Origin: Paenibacillus dauci
Lineage (GTDB): Bacteria > Bacillota > Bacilli > Paenibacillales > Paenibacillaceae
NCBI RefSeq assembly: GCF_000971985.1
Contig: NZ_LAQQ01000002.1
Span: 744,001 to 808,000 of the forward strand
Direction of reading: 5' to 3'
DNA: 64,000 nt
Shown: positions 56,174 to 64,000 of the stretch, piece by piece
Layout: the number at the start of each line of letters is the position of its first letter
How positions within the stretch are numbered: the first letter of the stretch is position 1
Made by a program: the position numbers and the translations under genes
Notes under the pieces: generated by a model
The model's input: only the letters and a program-made list of their open reading frames with translations
Database searches by the model: none
What the model was told of the DNA's origin: nothing

Positions 56174-56203
56174 ACAAGATTCAGCGTTTAAGCTGAATCT
56201 TGT
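56174..56203 (+). repeat. Perfect hairpin between rmlC and rmlB
   Basis: ACAAGATTCAGC (56174-56185) and GCTGAATCTTGT (56192-56203) pair without mismatch around GTTTAA. TCATTGATAT follows, not a T-run, and the rmlB ribosome site AGGAGGA is about 10 bases further. Possible RNA-processing, stability or attenuation element inside the operon. Confidence 0.65.
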
Positions 56204-56226
56204 TCATTGATATAGGAGGAATAATT

Positions 56227-57246
56227 ATGAAACTACTTGTTACTGGCGGAGCTGGTTTTATCGGCAGCAATTTTGTGCTGTATATGCTGCGTGAGCATCC
56301 GGAATACCAGATTATCAATGTGGATGCATTGACATATGCAGGTAATCTGGAGAATTTGAAAGCTATTGAGGGTAATGCGAATCATACTTTTGTCAAAGCT
56401 GATATTGGTGATGCCTCCAAAATGGATGAATTGGTATCGCAAGGAGTAGACATCATTGTCAACTTTGCGGCTGAATCTCACGTCGATCGCAGTATTCTGG
56501 AACCGGACGTGTTTGTAAAAACAAACGTATTGGGTACGCAGGTATTACTTGATGTAGCGAAGAAGCACAAGATTACCAAATTTGTTCAAGTATCTACCGA
56601 TGAAGTGTACGGTACGTTGGGCGAAACAGGCCTCTTTACCGAGGAAACACCACTTACACCGAATAGCCCTTATTCGGCAAGTAAAGCCGGCGGTGATTTG
56701 TTAGTACGTGCTTATCATGAGACATTTGGTTTGCCAATGAATATTACTCGCTGCTCCAACAACTATGGTCCATTCCAGTTCCCGGAAAAACTGATCCCGT
56801 TAATCATCTCCCGTGCACTGGCAGATGAGTCTTTGCCTGTATATGGTGATGGTCTGAATATTCGCGATTGGCTGTATGTAGAAGATCATTGCAGTGCGAT
56901 CGATCTCGTTATCCATGAAGGGAAAAATGGCGAAGTATACAATATTGGTGGTAATAATGAACGTACCAATATTCATATTGTCAAAACGATTTTGGAACAA
57001 CTGGACAAGCCTGAATCTCTTATTAAATATGTAGAAGATCGCCCAGGACATGATCGTCGCTATGGTATTGATCCTACCAAAACAATGAATGAGCTTGGCT
57101 GGAAACCGAAGCACAATTTCGAGTCGGGCATTAAAGCTACTATTCAATGGTATTTGGATAATAAGGAATGGTGGAGTCGTATCGCTTCAGGTGAATATCA
57201 AGAATACTACCAAAAACAATATGGCAGCCGTCTGGGTGACCAATAA
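56227..57246 (+). CDS. rmlB: dTDP-glucose 4,6-dehydratase
   Basis: Short-chain dehydrogenase-type enzyme, 339 residues, that forms dTDP-4-keto-6-deoxyglucose, the branch point between rhamnose (RmlC/D) and Fuc3NAc (FdtA). NAD-binding GGAGFIGSNFV is at the start; VSTDEVYGTLG and PYSASKAGGD carry the catalytic Tyr-x3-Lys; SNNYGPFQFPEKLIP is the family block. ATG 56227 follows AGGAGGAATAATT; the frame opens at 56200 but lacks support there. The TAA overlaps the next ATG by one base. Confidence 0.96.
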   Translation: MKLLVTGGAGFIGSNFVLYMLREHPEYQIINVDALTYAGNLENLKAIEGNANHTFVKADIGDASKMDELVSQGVDIIVNFAAESHVDRSILEPDVFVKTNVLGTQVLLDVAKKHKITKFVQVSTDEVYGTLGETGLFTEETPLTPNSPYSASKAGGDLLVRAYHETFGLPMNITRCSNNYGPFQFPEKLIPLIISRALADESLPVYGDGLNIRDWLYVEDHCSAIDLVIHEGKNGEVYNIGGNNERTNIHIVKTILEQLDKPESLIKYVEDRPGHDRRYGIDPTKTMNELGWKPKHNFESGIKATIQWYLDNKEWWSRIASGEYQEYYQKQYGSRLGDQ

Positions 57247-58118
57247 TGAAAGTTCTTGTTACCGGAGCCTCAGGGCAACTTGGTATAGATACGGTAGCTG
57301 TATTGGAACGTAAAGGACATACGGTCATGGCATGTGACCGTACGAAATTGGATATTACCAATCAGCAGCAATGCCAGCAAGTAATAAGTTCATTTCATCC
57401 AGAGGTAGTTATTCACTGCGCAGCTTATACAGCTGTAGACGCCGCTGAATCAGACATAGATAGTGCTTATAAAGTAAATGCTATCGGTAGCCGGAATGTT
57501 ACAGTTGCTGCCGAAGCTATCCAGGCTAAAGTAATCTATATTAGCACAGACTATGTATTTGACGGAAAAAGTACGGCGTCGTATCACGAATATGATACTA
57601 CAGATCCACAAGGGATCTATGGCAAATCTAAACGTGCTGGCGAAGTATTAACGCAGACGTTATCCAGTCGCTATTTTATTGTGCGGACATCCTGGGTATA
57701 CGGAATGCATGGTAGTAATTTTGTGAAAACAATGCTGAAGTTGGGACAAGAAAAGCCGGAATTGAAAGTAGTGAATGATCAGAAAGGTTCGCCAACCTAT
57801 ACCGTGGATCTAGCAGAGTTTCTTTCGGAGTTAATGCTTACAGAGAAATACGGCATTTATCATGCTTCTAATAGCGAAGCATGCACATGGTATGAATTTA
57901 CTGGTGAGATTTTTAAACAAGCCAAGGATATTCTTGGAATCACTATTACTGCCAAGCTTGAACCATGTACTACAGCAGATTTCCCAAGACCTGCTCCACG
58001 CCCGATCAATTCTACAATGGAACATCTATCCATTCGTACCAACGGATTTGAGGATATACGTTCCTGGCAAGAGGGATTAACAGCTTTCTTATTGGAGTAC
58101 AAGCAGAATTTAAGCTAA
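57246..58118 (+). CDS. rmlD: dTDP-4-dehydrorhamnose reductase
   Basis: Last step of dTDP-L-rhamnose synthesis, 290 residues. Rossmann start VLVTGASGQLGIDTV, AYTAVDAAESD, STDYVFDGKS, YGKSKRAGE with the catalytic Tyr and Lys, RTSWVYG, and the C-terminal RPINSTM block are all present. It starts in TAATG with the rmlB stop, so translation is coupled. It closes the main AT-rich transcription unit and is followed by a very long perfect inverted repeat. Confidence 0.95.
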   Translation: MKVLVTGASGQLGIDTVAVLERKGHTVMACDRTKLDITNQQQCQQVISSFHPEVVIHCAAYTAVDAAESDIDSAYKVNAIGSRNVTVAAEAIQAKVIYISTDYVFDGKSTASYHEYDTTDPQGIYGKSKRAGEVLTQTLSSRYFIVRTSWVYGMHGSNFVKTMLKLGQEKPELKVVNDQKGSPTYTVDLAEFLSELMLTEKYGIYHASNSEACTWYEFTGEIFKQAKDILGITITAKLEPCTTADFPRPAPRPINSTMEHLSIRTNGFEDIRSWQEGLTAFLLEYKQNLS

Positions 58119-58147
58119 ATAGTGAGTTGAATCTATAATCTATCTAG

Positions 58148-58210
58148 AGATATAATTACAAAGGCATTCTTCGTTGTTATAATGCGAAGAATGCCTTTGT
58201 AATTATATCT
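58148..58210. terminator. 26-bp perfect inverted repeat after rmlD
   Basis: Arms at 58148-58173 and 58185-58210 are perfect reverse complements (26 bp) around an 11-base loop. The inner part, CAAAGGCATTCTTCG with its partner, followed by an AT-rich outer part, could work as a bidirectional terminator. No T-run follows the full stem. The length and perfection are unusual for a plain terminator. Confidence 0.7.
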
Positions 58211-58272
58211 ATTCACTTATAACATGTAATTAAAACTATAAGCCCAGCAAAGGATGAAAGGTGGGAAAATCG

Positions 58273-59229
58273 ATGTCTGGTCGCACAATGCAGGTGCTTT
58301 TATCAACATATAACGGAGAAAAATACATAGGTGATCAACTGGATAGCATATTACAGCAACCATATGAACATATCAAAGTATTGATACGGGACGATGGTTC
58401 CAGTGATAACACAGTTGCTATAATAGAAAACTATTGTAATCGCTATAGAGGACGGATCCAGTTGCTAAAGGGAAAAAATATCGGTGTGATCCCTAGCTTT
58501 TGGACATTAATGCAGCAAGCTGATCAAAAAGCAGCCTATTTTTGTTTTTGTGATCAGGACGATGTATGGATGTCTGATAAAACTGTACGTGCTGTACATC
58601 AGTTAGAAAAAATGGAACAAGAACAACCATACGGAATCACAATTCCGGCAATGATATTTACTGCAACTCAGTTAACAGATGCTCAGCTAAATCCCACTGT
58701 GATCTGGCCGGGAAAGCCTGCACGAGAGCCCTCTTTTTATAATGCACTTATTCAAAATATAGCAGTTGGAGCTACTGTCTCATTTAATTACCAGACGCTT
58801 CGGCTTCTAATGAATACTCAGGACGATGTTAACTTATCCAATATTCAGATGCATGATTGGTGGATGTACCTAGTCATCTCCAGTATGGGGAAGGTACAAT
58901 TTGATCCGCAACCTTCAATCTATTACCGGCAGCATAGCAACAATGCAGTTGGCGGTGAAGCAACTGCTTTTCAAAAAGTGAAAAAGAAATGGCGCAGTTA
59001 CAAAAAGCATAGAGATCAGAAGCTACTAGTTAGACAAGCACAGGAATTCCAAAAAATCTATGGAGCTCAACTGACAAATCAGAGCATGATTGAACAGCTT
59101 CAGGCATTTGTTACTCCAAGAACTGATTTTGCAGCCAAACTAAAGTTTTTGCGAAAATGCAGATTATATAGACAATCTTTTATAGAAAATTTGCTTTTTC
59201 GTTTTCTGATTATAATCGGTTATATTTAA
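58273..59229 (+). CDS. Family 2 glycosyltransferase, probable rhamnosyltransferase
   Basis: GT-A enzyme of about 318 residues. VLLSTYNGEKYIGDQLDSIL, IRDDGSSDNT, CFCDQDDVWM and the late MHDWWMYL motif match the RgpB/alpha-1,3-L-rhamnosyltransferase group of GT2. Directly following rmlD, a rhamnosyl donor is likely. The C-terminal part (about 230-318) is basic and may bind the membrane. ATG 58273 has GAAAGGTGGG upstream at good distance; GTG 58261 would add four residues. It still belongs to the AT-rich part of the locus. Confidence 0.82.
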   Translation: MSGRTMQVLLSTYNGEKYIGDQLDSILQQPYEHIKVLIRDDGSSDNTVAIIENYCNRYRGRIQLLKGKNIGVIPSFWTLMQQADQKAAYFCFCDQDDVWMSDKTVRAVHQLEKMEQEQPYGITIPAMIFTATQLTDAQLNPTVIWPGKPAREPSFYNALIQNIAVGATVSFNYQTLRLLMNTQDDVNLSNIQMHDWWMYLVISSMGKVQFDPQPSIYYRQHSNNAVGGEATAFQKVKKKWRSYKKHRDQKLLVRQAQEFQKIYGAQLTNQSMIEQLQAFVTPRTDFAAKLKFLRKCRLYRQSFIENLLFRFLIIIGYI

Positions 59230-59331
59230 GAGTATATTTTAGATGATTTATATCTCGCATAATGATATGAAGCGAAAATAAGAACAGAGTTTCTGGAATA
59301 ATCTTCAAACTAACTCTTTACTTCATATCTA

Positions 59332-59340
59332 TGATATAAT
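59332..59340 (+). promoter_or_regulatory. Extended -10 promoter candidate
   Basis: TGATATAAT is a perfect -10 with the TG extension, about 105 bases before the next glycosyltransferase gene. No strong -35 is seen, as is common for extended -10 promoters. It would give the last two cluster genes their own start. Confidence 0.5.
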
Positions 59341-59445
59341 TTCGATGTAGTAGATTATTAAGTGTATTGGAATCTGTTCATCAATTCAAAAAATAATTTT
59401 TACATTTATTTATAGAATGCTTTCAATTCAGGCAGGAGCGTTATT

Positions 59446-60351
59446 ATGGACGTTAGCGTTTTAATCTTAAATTACAATACTTGTCAGCTGACAATGGATT
59501 GTATCGAATCGGTTTACCGTTCGAGTACTCAATATTCCTATGAAATCATCGTTGTCGATAACCATTCGAGCGATGATTCCACTACGCGTATTCCAGCAGC
59601 TTACCCGAATATTGTCTTCATCGCTAATCAGGATAATGGTGGCTTTGCCAAAGGCAATAATATCGGGATGAAGATTGCCCGGGGACGATATACATTGCTG
59701 CTCAATTCTGACACCATCGTTCAGCCGGATACCCTGGAGACGATGGTGTCTTTCATGGATGCACACCCCACGGCAGGAGCATCGGGCTGCAAAATCATTC
59801 TACCGGACGGTTCGCTGGACAAAGCGTGCAAGCGCGGCTTCCCGACTCCATCGGCATCGTTCTATTATGCTTTTGGTTTCTCGAAGCTGTTCCCGGACAA
59901 TCCGAAGTTTAATGGTTACCAGCTGGGTTATCTCAGTCCGGATGAATCCTACCAGGTAGACTCCCTCGTAGGTGCCTTTATGCTGGTACGCCGTGAAGTG
60001 ATCGAGCAGATCGGCGGACTGGATGAAGAATTCTTTATGTACGGTGAAGATATCGACTGGTGTTACCGGATCAAGGAAGCAGGCTGGGAGATTCATTATC
60101 GGGCAGACACATTCATCGTGCATCACAAAGGTGCCAGCAGCCGGCGCAAGCCATTCAAGATTATTTATGAATTTCACCGGGCGATGTGGTTGTTCCATCG
60201 CAAGCATTATCGGCAAAAGTATTCTTTTATTACCAATGGTATTGTCTACACAGGGATCGGTGTCAAACTGATGCTTTCCCTGCTCAAAAATAAACTGCTG
60301 CGTGCCACGCCGGCGCCGGTATCCGATTCAGAAAGGAGAGTCCACACGTGA
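59446..60351 (+). CDS. Family 2 glycosyltransferase, WbbL-like
   Basis: GT-A enzyme of 301 residues with VSVLILNYNTCQLTMDCIESV, IIVVDNHSSDDS, NGGFAKGNNIG, LLLNSDTIV and EEFFMYGEDIDWCYRIKEAG, the pattern of WbbL/rhamnosyltransferase-type GT2 proteins. In glycan loci such enzymes often add rhamnose to the first lipid-linked sugar. The next gene encodes the enzyme that makes that lipid-linked sugar and overlaps this stop by four bases (GTGA), so adaptor synthesis is the likely job. Codon use and GC are closer to the core genes than to the AT-rich part of the cluster. AGGAG precedes ATG 59446. Confidence 0.86.
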   Translation: MDVSVLILNYNTCQLTMDCIESVYRSSTQYSYEIIVVDNHSSDDSTTRIPAAYPNIVFIANQDNGGFAKGNNIGMKIARGRYTLLLNSDTIVQPDTLETMVSFMDAHPTAGASGCKIILPDGSLDKACKRGFPTPSASFYYAFGFSKLFPDNPKFNGYQLGYLSPDESYQVDSLVGAFMLVRREVIEQIGGLDEEFFMYGEDIDWCYRIKEAGWEIHYRADTFIVHHKGASSRRKPFKIIYEFHRAMWLFHRKHYRQKYSFITNGIVYTGIGVKLMLSLLKNKLLRATPAPVSDSERRVHT

Positions 60352-61772
60352 TCCGCAAAAATCAGCGCTTTTTGACCAGACTGTATATTCTGGCGGATTT
60401 CTCTGTGATTCAAATTTCCTTTCTGATCGCCTGGTTTATCAAATTCCAAAGTGATATTCTTCCCTATGACAGCCCTCCCGCAGGGTATGGAGCACTGCCG
60501 TTCGAGACCTATGGCAAATGGAGCCTGATCTACGGGGTGATTGCCATCCTGATCGGGACGATAAGCAGTCTGTATTCTCCAAAGCGCAAAAAGCGTTTTG
60601 CCGATGAGCTGCTCAAAATCGTACAGACCCACGCAGTCAGCATTTTTATGCTGCTTGGCGCGTTATTCTTCTTCAAAGAGATTAATATCTCGCGTTACTA
60701 CCTGCTGCTGTATGTCCTACTGAATCTGCTGCTGATTATGGCATATCGCTATGTGATCAAGCTTGGGCTCAAACGTGCTCGTCAAAAGGGCTTTAACAAG
60801 CAGTTTGTGCTTATCCTGGGTGCCGGTTCTCTCGGCAAGCGTTTCTATGACAATCTGATGCAGTACCCGGAGATGGGCTACGAGATTGTCGGATTCCTGG
60901 ACGATTATCGTACATTCGATGGAATTGAATTGAAAAAGTACAAACCGGTGCTCGGCAAAATCGATGATCTGGGGCGCAAGCTGCAGGAGATGATGATCGA
61001 TGAGGTCATTCTGGCATTGCCACTGGATGCGCATAGCAAGTATCCGCTTATTATCGCCGAATGTGAAAAAGCAGGGGTACGAACGCTGATTATTCCTGAC
61101 TTCTTTGACTATCTGCCGGCACGTCCTTACTTTGATAATTTTGCCGGAATGCCAATGATCAATGTACGTGATATTCCGCTGGATATTGCAGCCAATCGAA
61201 TTTTCAAACGGTTGTTCGATATTATATTCTCACTGGCGGCTATTATCGTAACTTCGCCGATTATGCTGTTTGTAGCAATTGGAGTCAAATTGACTTCATC
61301 CGGACCGATTATTTTCAAGCAGGAACGCGTTGGTCTCAATCGGCGTACATTTATGATGTTCAAGTTTCGTTCTATGCGTGTCATTCCGGAAGGGCAGATT
61401 GATACGGGCTGGACAACAGCGGATGATCCACGCAAGACCAAGTTTGGTTCATTTATCCGGCGTACGAGTCTGGATGAACTTCCGCAATTCTTTAATGTAC
61501 TGATTGGAGATATGAGCGTAGTCGGCCCACGGCCGGAGCGTCCTTATTTCGTGGAGCAGTTCCGGGAGGAAATCCCCAAATACATGGTCAAGCACCATGT
61601 TCGCCCAGGTATTACCGGCTGGGCACAGAGCAATGGACTGCGTGGAGACACATCGATCGAGGAACGAATCAATCACGATATTTTCTATATTGAAAATTGG
61701 TCGCTGTTATTCGATATCAAGATTATTTTCAAAACGATCCGTAATGGATTTATGAATAAGAATGCGTATTAA
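60348..61772 (+). CDS. Undecaprenyl-phosphate sugar-1-phosphate transferase, WsaP/WsfP-like
   Basis: Initiating enzyme of lipid-linked glycan synthesis, 474 residues. Four N-terminal helices (to about residue 140), a nucleotide-binding CoA_binding-type domain (about 145-260, ILGAGSLGKRFYDNL), one more helix, and the bacterial sugar transferase domain (KRLFDIIFSL, FKQERVGLNRRTFMMFKFRSM, DELPQFFNVLIGDMSVVGPRPERP). The layout matches WbaP/WsaP/WsfP, which load galactose- or glucose-1-phosphate. UDP-glucose from the galU copies fits as a source, directly or via UDP-galactose. GTG 60348 follows GAAAGGAG and overlaps the previous stop. Confidence 0.93.
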   Translation: MIRKNQRFLTRLYILADFSVIQISFLIAWFIKFQSDILPYDSPPAGYGALPFETYGKWSLIYGVIAILIGTISSLYSPKRKKRFADELLKIVQTHAVSIFMLLGALFFFKEINISRYYLLLYVLLNLLLIMAYRYVIKLGLKRARQKGFNKQFVLILGAGSLGKRFYDNLMQYPEMGYEIVGFLDDYRTFDGIELKKYKPVLGKIDDLGRKLQEMMIDEVILALPLDAHSKYPLIIAECEKAGVRTLIIPDFFDYLPARPYFDNFAGMPMINVRDIPLDIAANRIFKRLFDIIFSLAAIIVTSPIMLFVAIGVKLTSSGPIIFKQERVGLNRRTFMMFKFRSMRVIPEGQIDTGWTTADDPRKTKFGSFIRRTSLDELPQFFNVLIGDMSVVGPRPERPYFVEQFREEIPKYMVKHHVRPGITGWAQSNGLRGDTSIEERINHDIFYIENWSLLFDIKIIFKTIRNGFMNKNAY

Positions 61773-61842
61773 GATTTAATATCCGAATTACGCATCAAAA
61801 TTCAATGTAAGTGAACAACCTTAGAGAAGAGATCTACATCCC

Positions 61843-61876
61843 AATACCTCGTTCTTACAGACGGGGTATTTTTATT
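61843..61876 (+). terminator. Terminator closing the glycan locus
   Basis: AATACCTCGT (61843-61852) pairs with ACGGGGTATT (61861-61870), one G-U pair, followed by TTTTATTT. Confidence 0.9.
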
Positions 61877-62015
61877 TGCAAATTAAGGTGCAAACACACG
61901 GCGAAATATCGTATAATATAACTTTGTTCCCATCAAATACGAACAAAAAATTGACACTGTACAAGCACTGTCATAGACTTATTCTGAAGGTTGCAGAAAG
62001 ACGGAGGAATGAAGG

Positions 62016-62705
62016 TTGAGAGATGAAATTAAAACGTGGCAGCACGTATTCAAATTGGACCCTGACCGTCTGATCTCGGACGAAGATCTGGATCGTATTT
62101 GTATGTCCGGTACCGATGCTATCATGATTGGTGGTTCGTCCGGTGTAACCTATGACAATACAGTGGATCTGATGTCCCGTGTGCGCAGGTATGAGCTTTC
62201 CTGTGTACTGGAAGTATCGGATCTGCAAGCAGTTGTACCGGGATTCGATCTGTATATGATTCCAATGGTGCTGAACACCGACCAGAGTAAATGGCTGCTT
62301 GGACAGCATGTACAGGCGATTGAGCAGTACAGCCATTTGATTCCCTGGGAACGGATGCTGCCGGAAGGGTATATTGTACTGAATCCGGATTCGACGGTAG
62401 CCCGTCTGACTGATGCATTGACTGCTATTGATGGCGACCGTGCTGCAGCATATGCGCAGGCAGCTGACCGTCTGCTGAAGCTACCGATTATTTATATCGA
62501 ATACAGCGGCCGCTTTGGAGACATGGAGCTTGCTGCGGATATCCGTCGTGCTGCCGGTGAAGCCCGTGTGTTTTACGGTGGAGGTATTCATGATGCAGAA
62601 ACGGCCAGAATAGCCCGGCAGGTCTGTGATACAATTATTGTGGGCAACAGCCTCTATAGCGATCTGGATCATGCACTGGAGACGGTAACTGCAGTGAAAA
62701 GCTGA
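62016..62705 (+). CDS. pcrB: Heptaprenylglyceryl phosphate synthase
   Basis: TIM-barrel prenyltransferase of 229 residues that joins heptaprenyl diphosphate to sn-glycerol-1-phosphate; in Bacillales it is the bacterial relative of archaeal GGGP synthase. TDAIMIGGSSGVTYDN (phosphate site), IEYSGRFGD and VFYGGGIHDAETA are family blocks. TTG 62016 is the start, 8 bases after GGAGG (62003-62007). It stands directly before pcrA, the order seen widely in Bacillales, and marks the return to core genome after the glycan locus. Confidence 0.93.
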   Translation: MRDEIKTWQHVFKLDPDRLISDEDLDRICMSGTDAIMIGGSSGVTYDNTVDLMSRVRRYELSCVLEVSDLQAVVPGFDLYMIPMVLNTDQSKWLLGQHVQAIEQYSHLIPWERMLPEGYIVLNPDSTVARLTDALTAIDGDRAAAYAQAADRLLKLPIIYIEYSGRFGDMELAADIRRAAGEARVFYGGGIHDAETARIARQVCDTIIVGNSLYSDLDHALETVTAVKS

Positions 62706-63002
62706 ATCTTTCTTTTATAGGGATCATTTATACGGATGATTCAAAATACAATGTGATCCTAACAATGATAATACGAACTGCTTAAACAGTTTAATGTAAT
62801 AATGCAATGTACCTCAATAATCTGTGCCTGTTACAGCAGGCAGCCCATTAACGTTTAACCATACTTGACTCACTATCCACGCTTTGATTTGTACACACCA
62901 CATGACATGGTTCAACATATACAGGCTTTTATCAAGCAAGCCAATCGCCTGACACTTTATTTTTATATCCTATTCCCATTTTGAAAGGGGCAAGACTTCT
63001 AC
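62706..63002. other. Spacer between pcrB and pcrA
   Basis: Nearly 300 bases without a gene. A loose GGATCA/TGATCC pairing is visible near 62718-62758 but has mismatches and no T-run. AAAGGGG before 63003 is the pcrA ribosome site. No clear promoter was found. Confidence 0.4.
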
Positions 63003-64000
63003 ATGACGACTGTAAATATACAGGATGCAATCAACCGCCTGAATCCCAGACAAAAAGAAGCCGCGCTCGTCACAGATGGACCGCTACTCATTATGGCAGG
63101 TGCAGGCAGTGGTAAAACTCGGGTACTGACCCACCGTATTGCCCATATTATTGATTCCCGCAAGTCAGCTCCATGGGGAATTCTGGCGATTACATTTACC
63201 AACAAAGCTGCACGTGAGATGCAGGATCGTGTCTCCCAGTTGGTAGGCCGTGATGGCCGCGAGATCTGGGTATCTACGTTTCACTCCATGTGTGTTCGTA
63301 TTCTGCGCAAAGATATCGAACGGATTGGTTTTACTTCCAATTTCTCCATTCTGGACTCTGGTGATCAGCTGTCTGTTATCCGTTCCTGCATGAAGGATCT
63401 GAATATGGATACCAAGAAATTCGAGCCGAAGGCTGTTCAGGCAATGATCAGCACTGCCAAAAATGAATTGGTAACGCCTGCCCAGTACGAGCAGAAGATC
63501 GGTGATTATTTTGAAGGTCTGGCATCCAAAGTCTATACGATGTACCAGCGCAAGCTGCGTGCCAACAACTCGCTCGATTTTGATGATTTGATCATGACGA
63601 CGATCCAGCTGTTCAAGGAAGTGCCGGAAGTGCTGGAATTTTACCAGAAGAAATTCCGCTACATCCACGTCGATGAGTATCAGGATACCAACCGTGCACA
63701 ATACATGCTTTGTAAAATGCTGGCGGATGCGCACCATAATATCTGCGTAGTCGGTGACAGTGACCAATCGATCTACCGCTGGCGTGGAGCGGATATTACC
63801 AACATCCTGAATTTTGAAGAAGATTACCCGGAAGCCAAGACGATTCTGCTGGAACAGAACTATCGTTCCACTTCCAATATTCTGAGTGCAGCCAACGAAG
63901 TTATTGGCAACAACAGCGGCCGCAAACCCAAGAAATTGTGGACCGATAAAGAAGGTGGCGCCAAGATCAAAGTATATCGTGCCGACTCTGAGCATGATGA
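63003..64000 (+). CDS. pcrA: ATP-dependent DNA helicase, N-terminal part (runs off the window)
   Basis: The first 332 residues of a UvrD/PcrA superfamily 1A helicase, open to the end of the window. Q motif [10 protein letters not shown], Walker [11 protein letters not shown], motif Ia [11 protein letters not shown], motif [10 protein letters not shown], motif [19 protein letters not shown] and motif IV QNYRST appear in the proper order. PcrA acts in repair, rolling-circle replication and removal of RecA from DNA. ATG 63003 lies about 8 bases after AAAGGGGCAAG. Position after pcrB supports the PcrA name; ligA is expected next. Confidence 0.95.
   Translation, partial: MTTVNIQDAINRLNPRQKEAALVTDGPLLIMAGAGSGKTRVLTHRIAHIIDSRKSAPWGILAITFTNKAAREMQDRVSQLVGRDGREIWVSTFHSMCVRILRKDIERIGFTSNFSILDSGDQLSVIRSCMKDLNMDTKKFEPKAVQAMISTAKNELVTPAQYEQKIGDYFEGLASKVYTMYQRKLRANNSLDFDDLIMTTIQLFKEVPEVLEFYQKKFRYIHVDEYQDTNRAQYMLCKMLADAHHNICVVGDSDQSIYRWRGADITNILNFEEDYPEAKTILLEQNYRSTSNILSAANEVIGNNSGRKPKKLWTDKEGGAKIKVYRADSEHD

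Noticed and set aside
41000-58260. Insertion sequence or transposase remnants at the AT-rich island edges
   Set aside because: I found no transposase-like reading frame or terminal repeat pair flanking the island.
38537-61772. Prophage or integrative element carrying the Gtr system
   Set aside because: Gtr seroconversion genes are often phage-borne, but no integrase, phage structural gene or attachment repeat is visible here.
1-64000. CRISPR arrays, tRNA or rRNA genes, T-box or other known riboswitches
   Set aside because: No regularly spaced repeats, no cloverleaf-like sequence and no recognisable riboswitch core were seen on reading; small RNAs without such marks could be missed.

Overview
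The window looks like a chromosomal segment of a low-to-mid-GC, motile, sporeformer-type Firmicute, most likely Paenibacillus or a close relative. I base this on three things. The order ftsE-ftsX-hydrolase-ctpB-minJ-(motBA)-uvrB-uvrA matches the Bacillales chromosomal block. pcrB sits directly before pcrA. The surface-glycan genes (fdtA/fdtB/fdtC, rmlACBD, a WsaP/WsfP-type initiating transferase and an O-antigen-ligase-like protein) resemble the S-layer glycosylation loci described in Paenibacillus, Geobacillus and Aneurinibacillus. The genus is an inference; no rRNA gene is present.

Layout. 1-5.4 kb: end of argB, then argD-argF-argG-argH (arginine biosynthesis), closed by a double hairpin/terminator. 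5.8-13.5 kb: a galacturonate-use operon, uxaC - GPH-family symporter - LacI regulator - uxaB - uxaA, with a perfect cre/LacI-type palindrome just after the likely start of transcription. 13.5-16 kb: a small AT-rich stretch with an orphan lipoprotein, then a DHA2-type drug efflux pump. 16-24 kb: ftsE, ftsX, a coiled-coil M23 murein hydrolase, ctpB and minJ on the plus strand, and motA-motB convergent on the minus strand. 24-29.5 kb: uvrB and uvrA. 29.6-35.7 kb: a secreted HtrA-like protease, a secreted copper-amine-oxidase-N-domain protein and a long U32/DUF3656 protein. 35.7-36.1 kb: a gene-free stretch packed with DnaA-box-like 9-mers. 36.3-38.3 kb: two tandem galU copies, about 95% identical in protein.

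38.5-61.8 kb is a surface-glycan locus, clearly more AT-rich between about 41 and 58.3 kb than its flanks. It encodes an O-antigen-ligase/TPR protein (minus strand), a methyltransferase, a 1057-aa double glycosyltransferase, an ABC exporter (Wzm/Wzt), a GT2, a GtrII-type membrane glycosyltransferase, dTDP-Fuc3NAc synthesis (fdtA, fdtC, fdtB), GtrB and GtrA, dTDP-L-rhamnose synthesis (rmlACBD), two more GT2 enzymes and the polyprenyl-phosphate sugar-phosphate transferase that would start the chain. The parts fit a model in which a rhamnose-containing chain is built on undecaprenyl phosphate, exported by Wzm/Wzt, decorated outside the membrane by a GtrA/GtrB/GtrII system that may carry Fuc3NAc, and ligated to a surface acceptor by the ligase-like protein. 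The acceptor (S-layer protein, cell-wall polymer or other) is not in the window. 62-64 kb: pcrB and the start of pcrA, which runs off the end.

The most unusual signals are the DnaA-box cluster before galU, an apparently shared accessory module in three neighbouring glycan proteins, and the co-occurrence of an ABC-export pathway with a complete three-part Gtr system next to fdtABC. No transposase, CRISPR array, tRNA or rRNA was seen.
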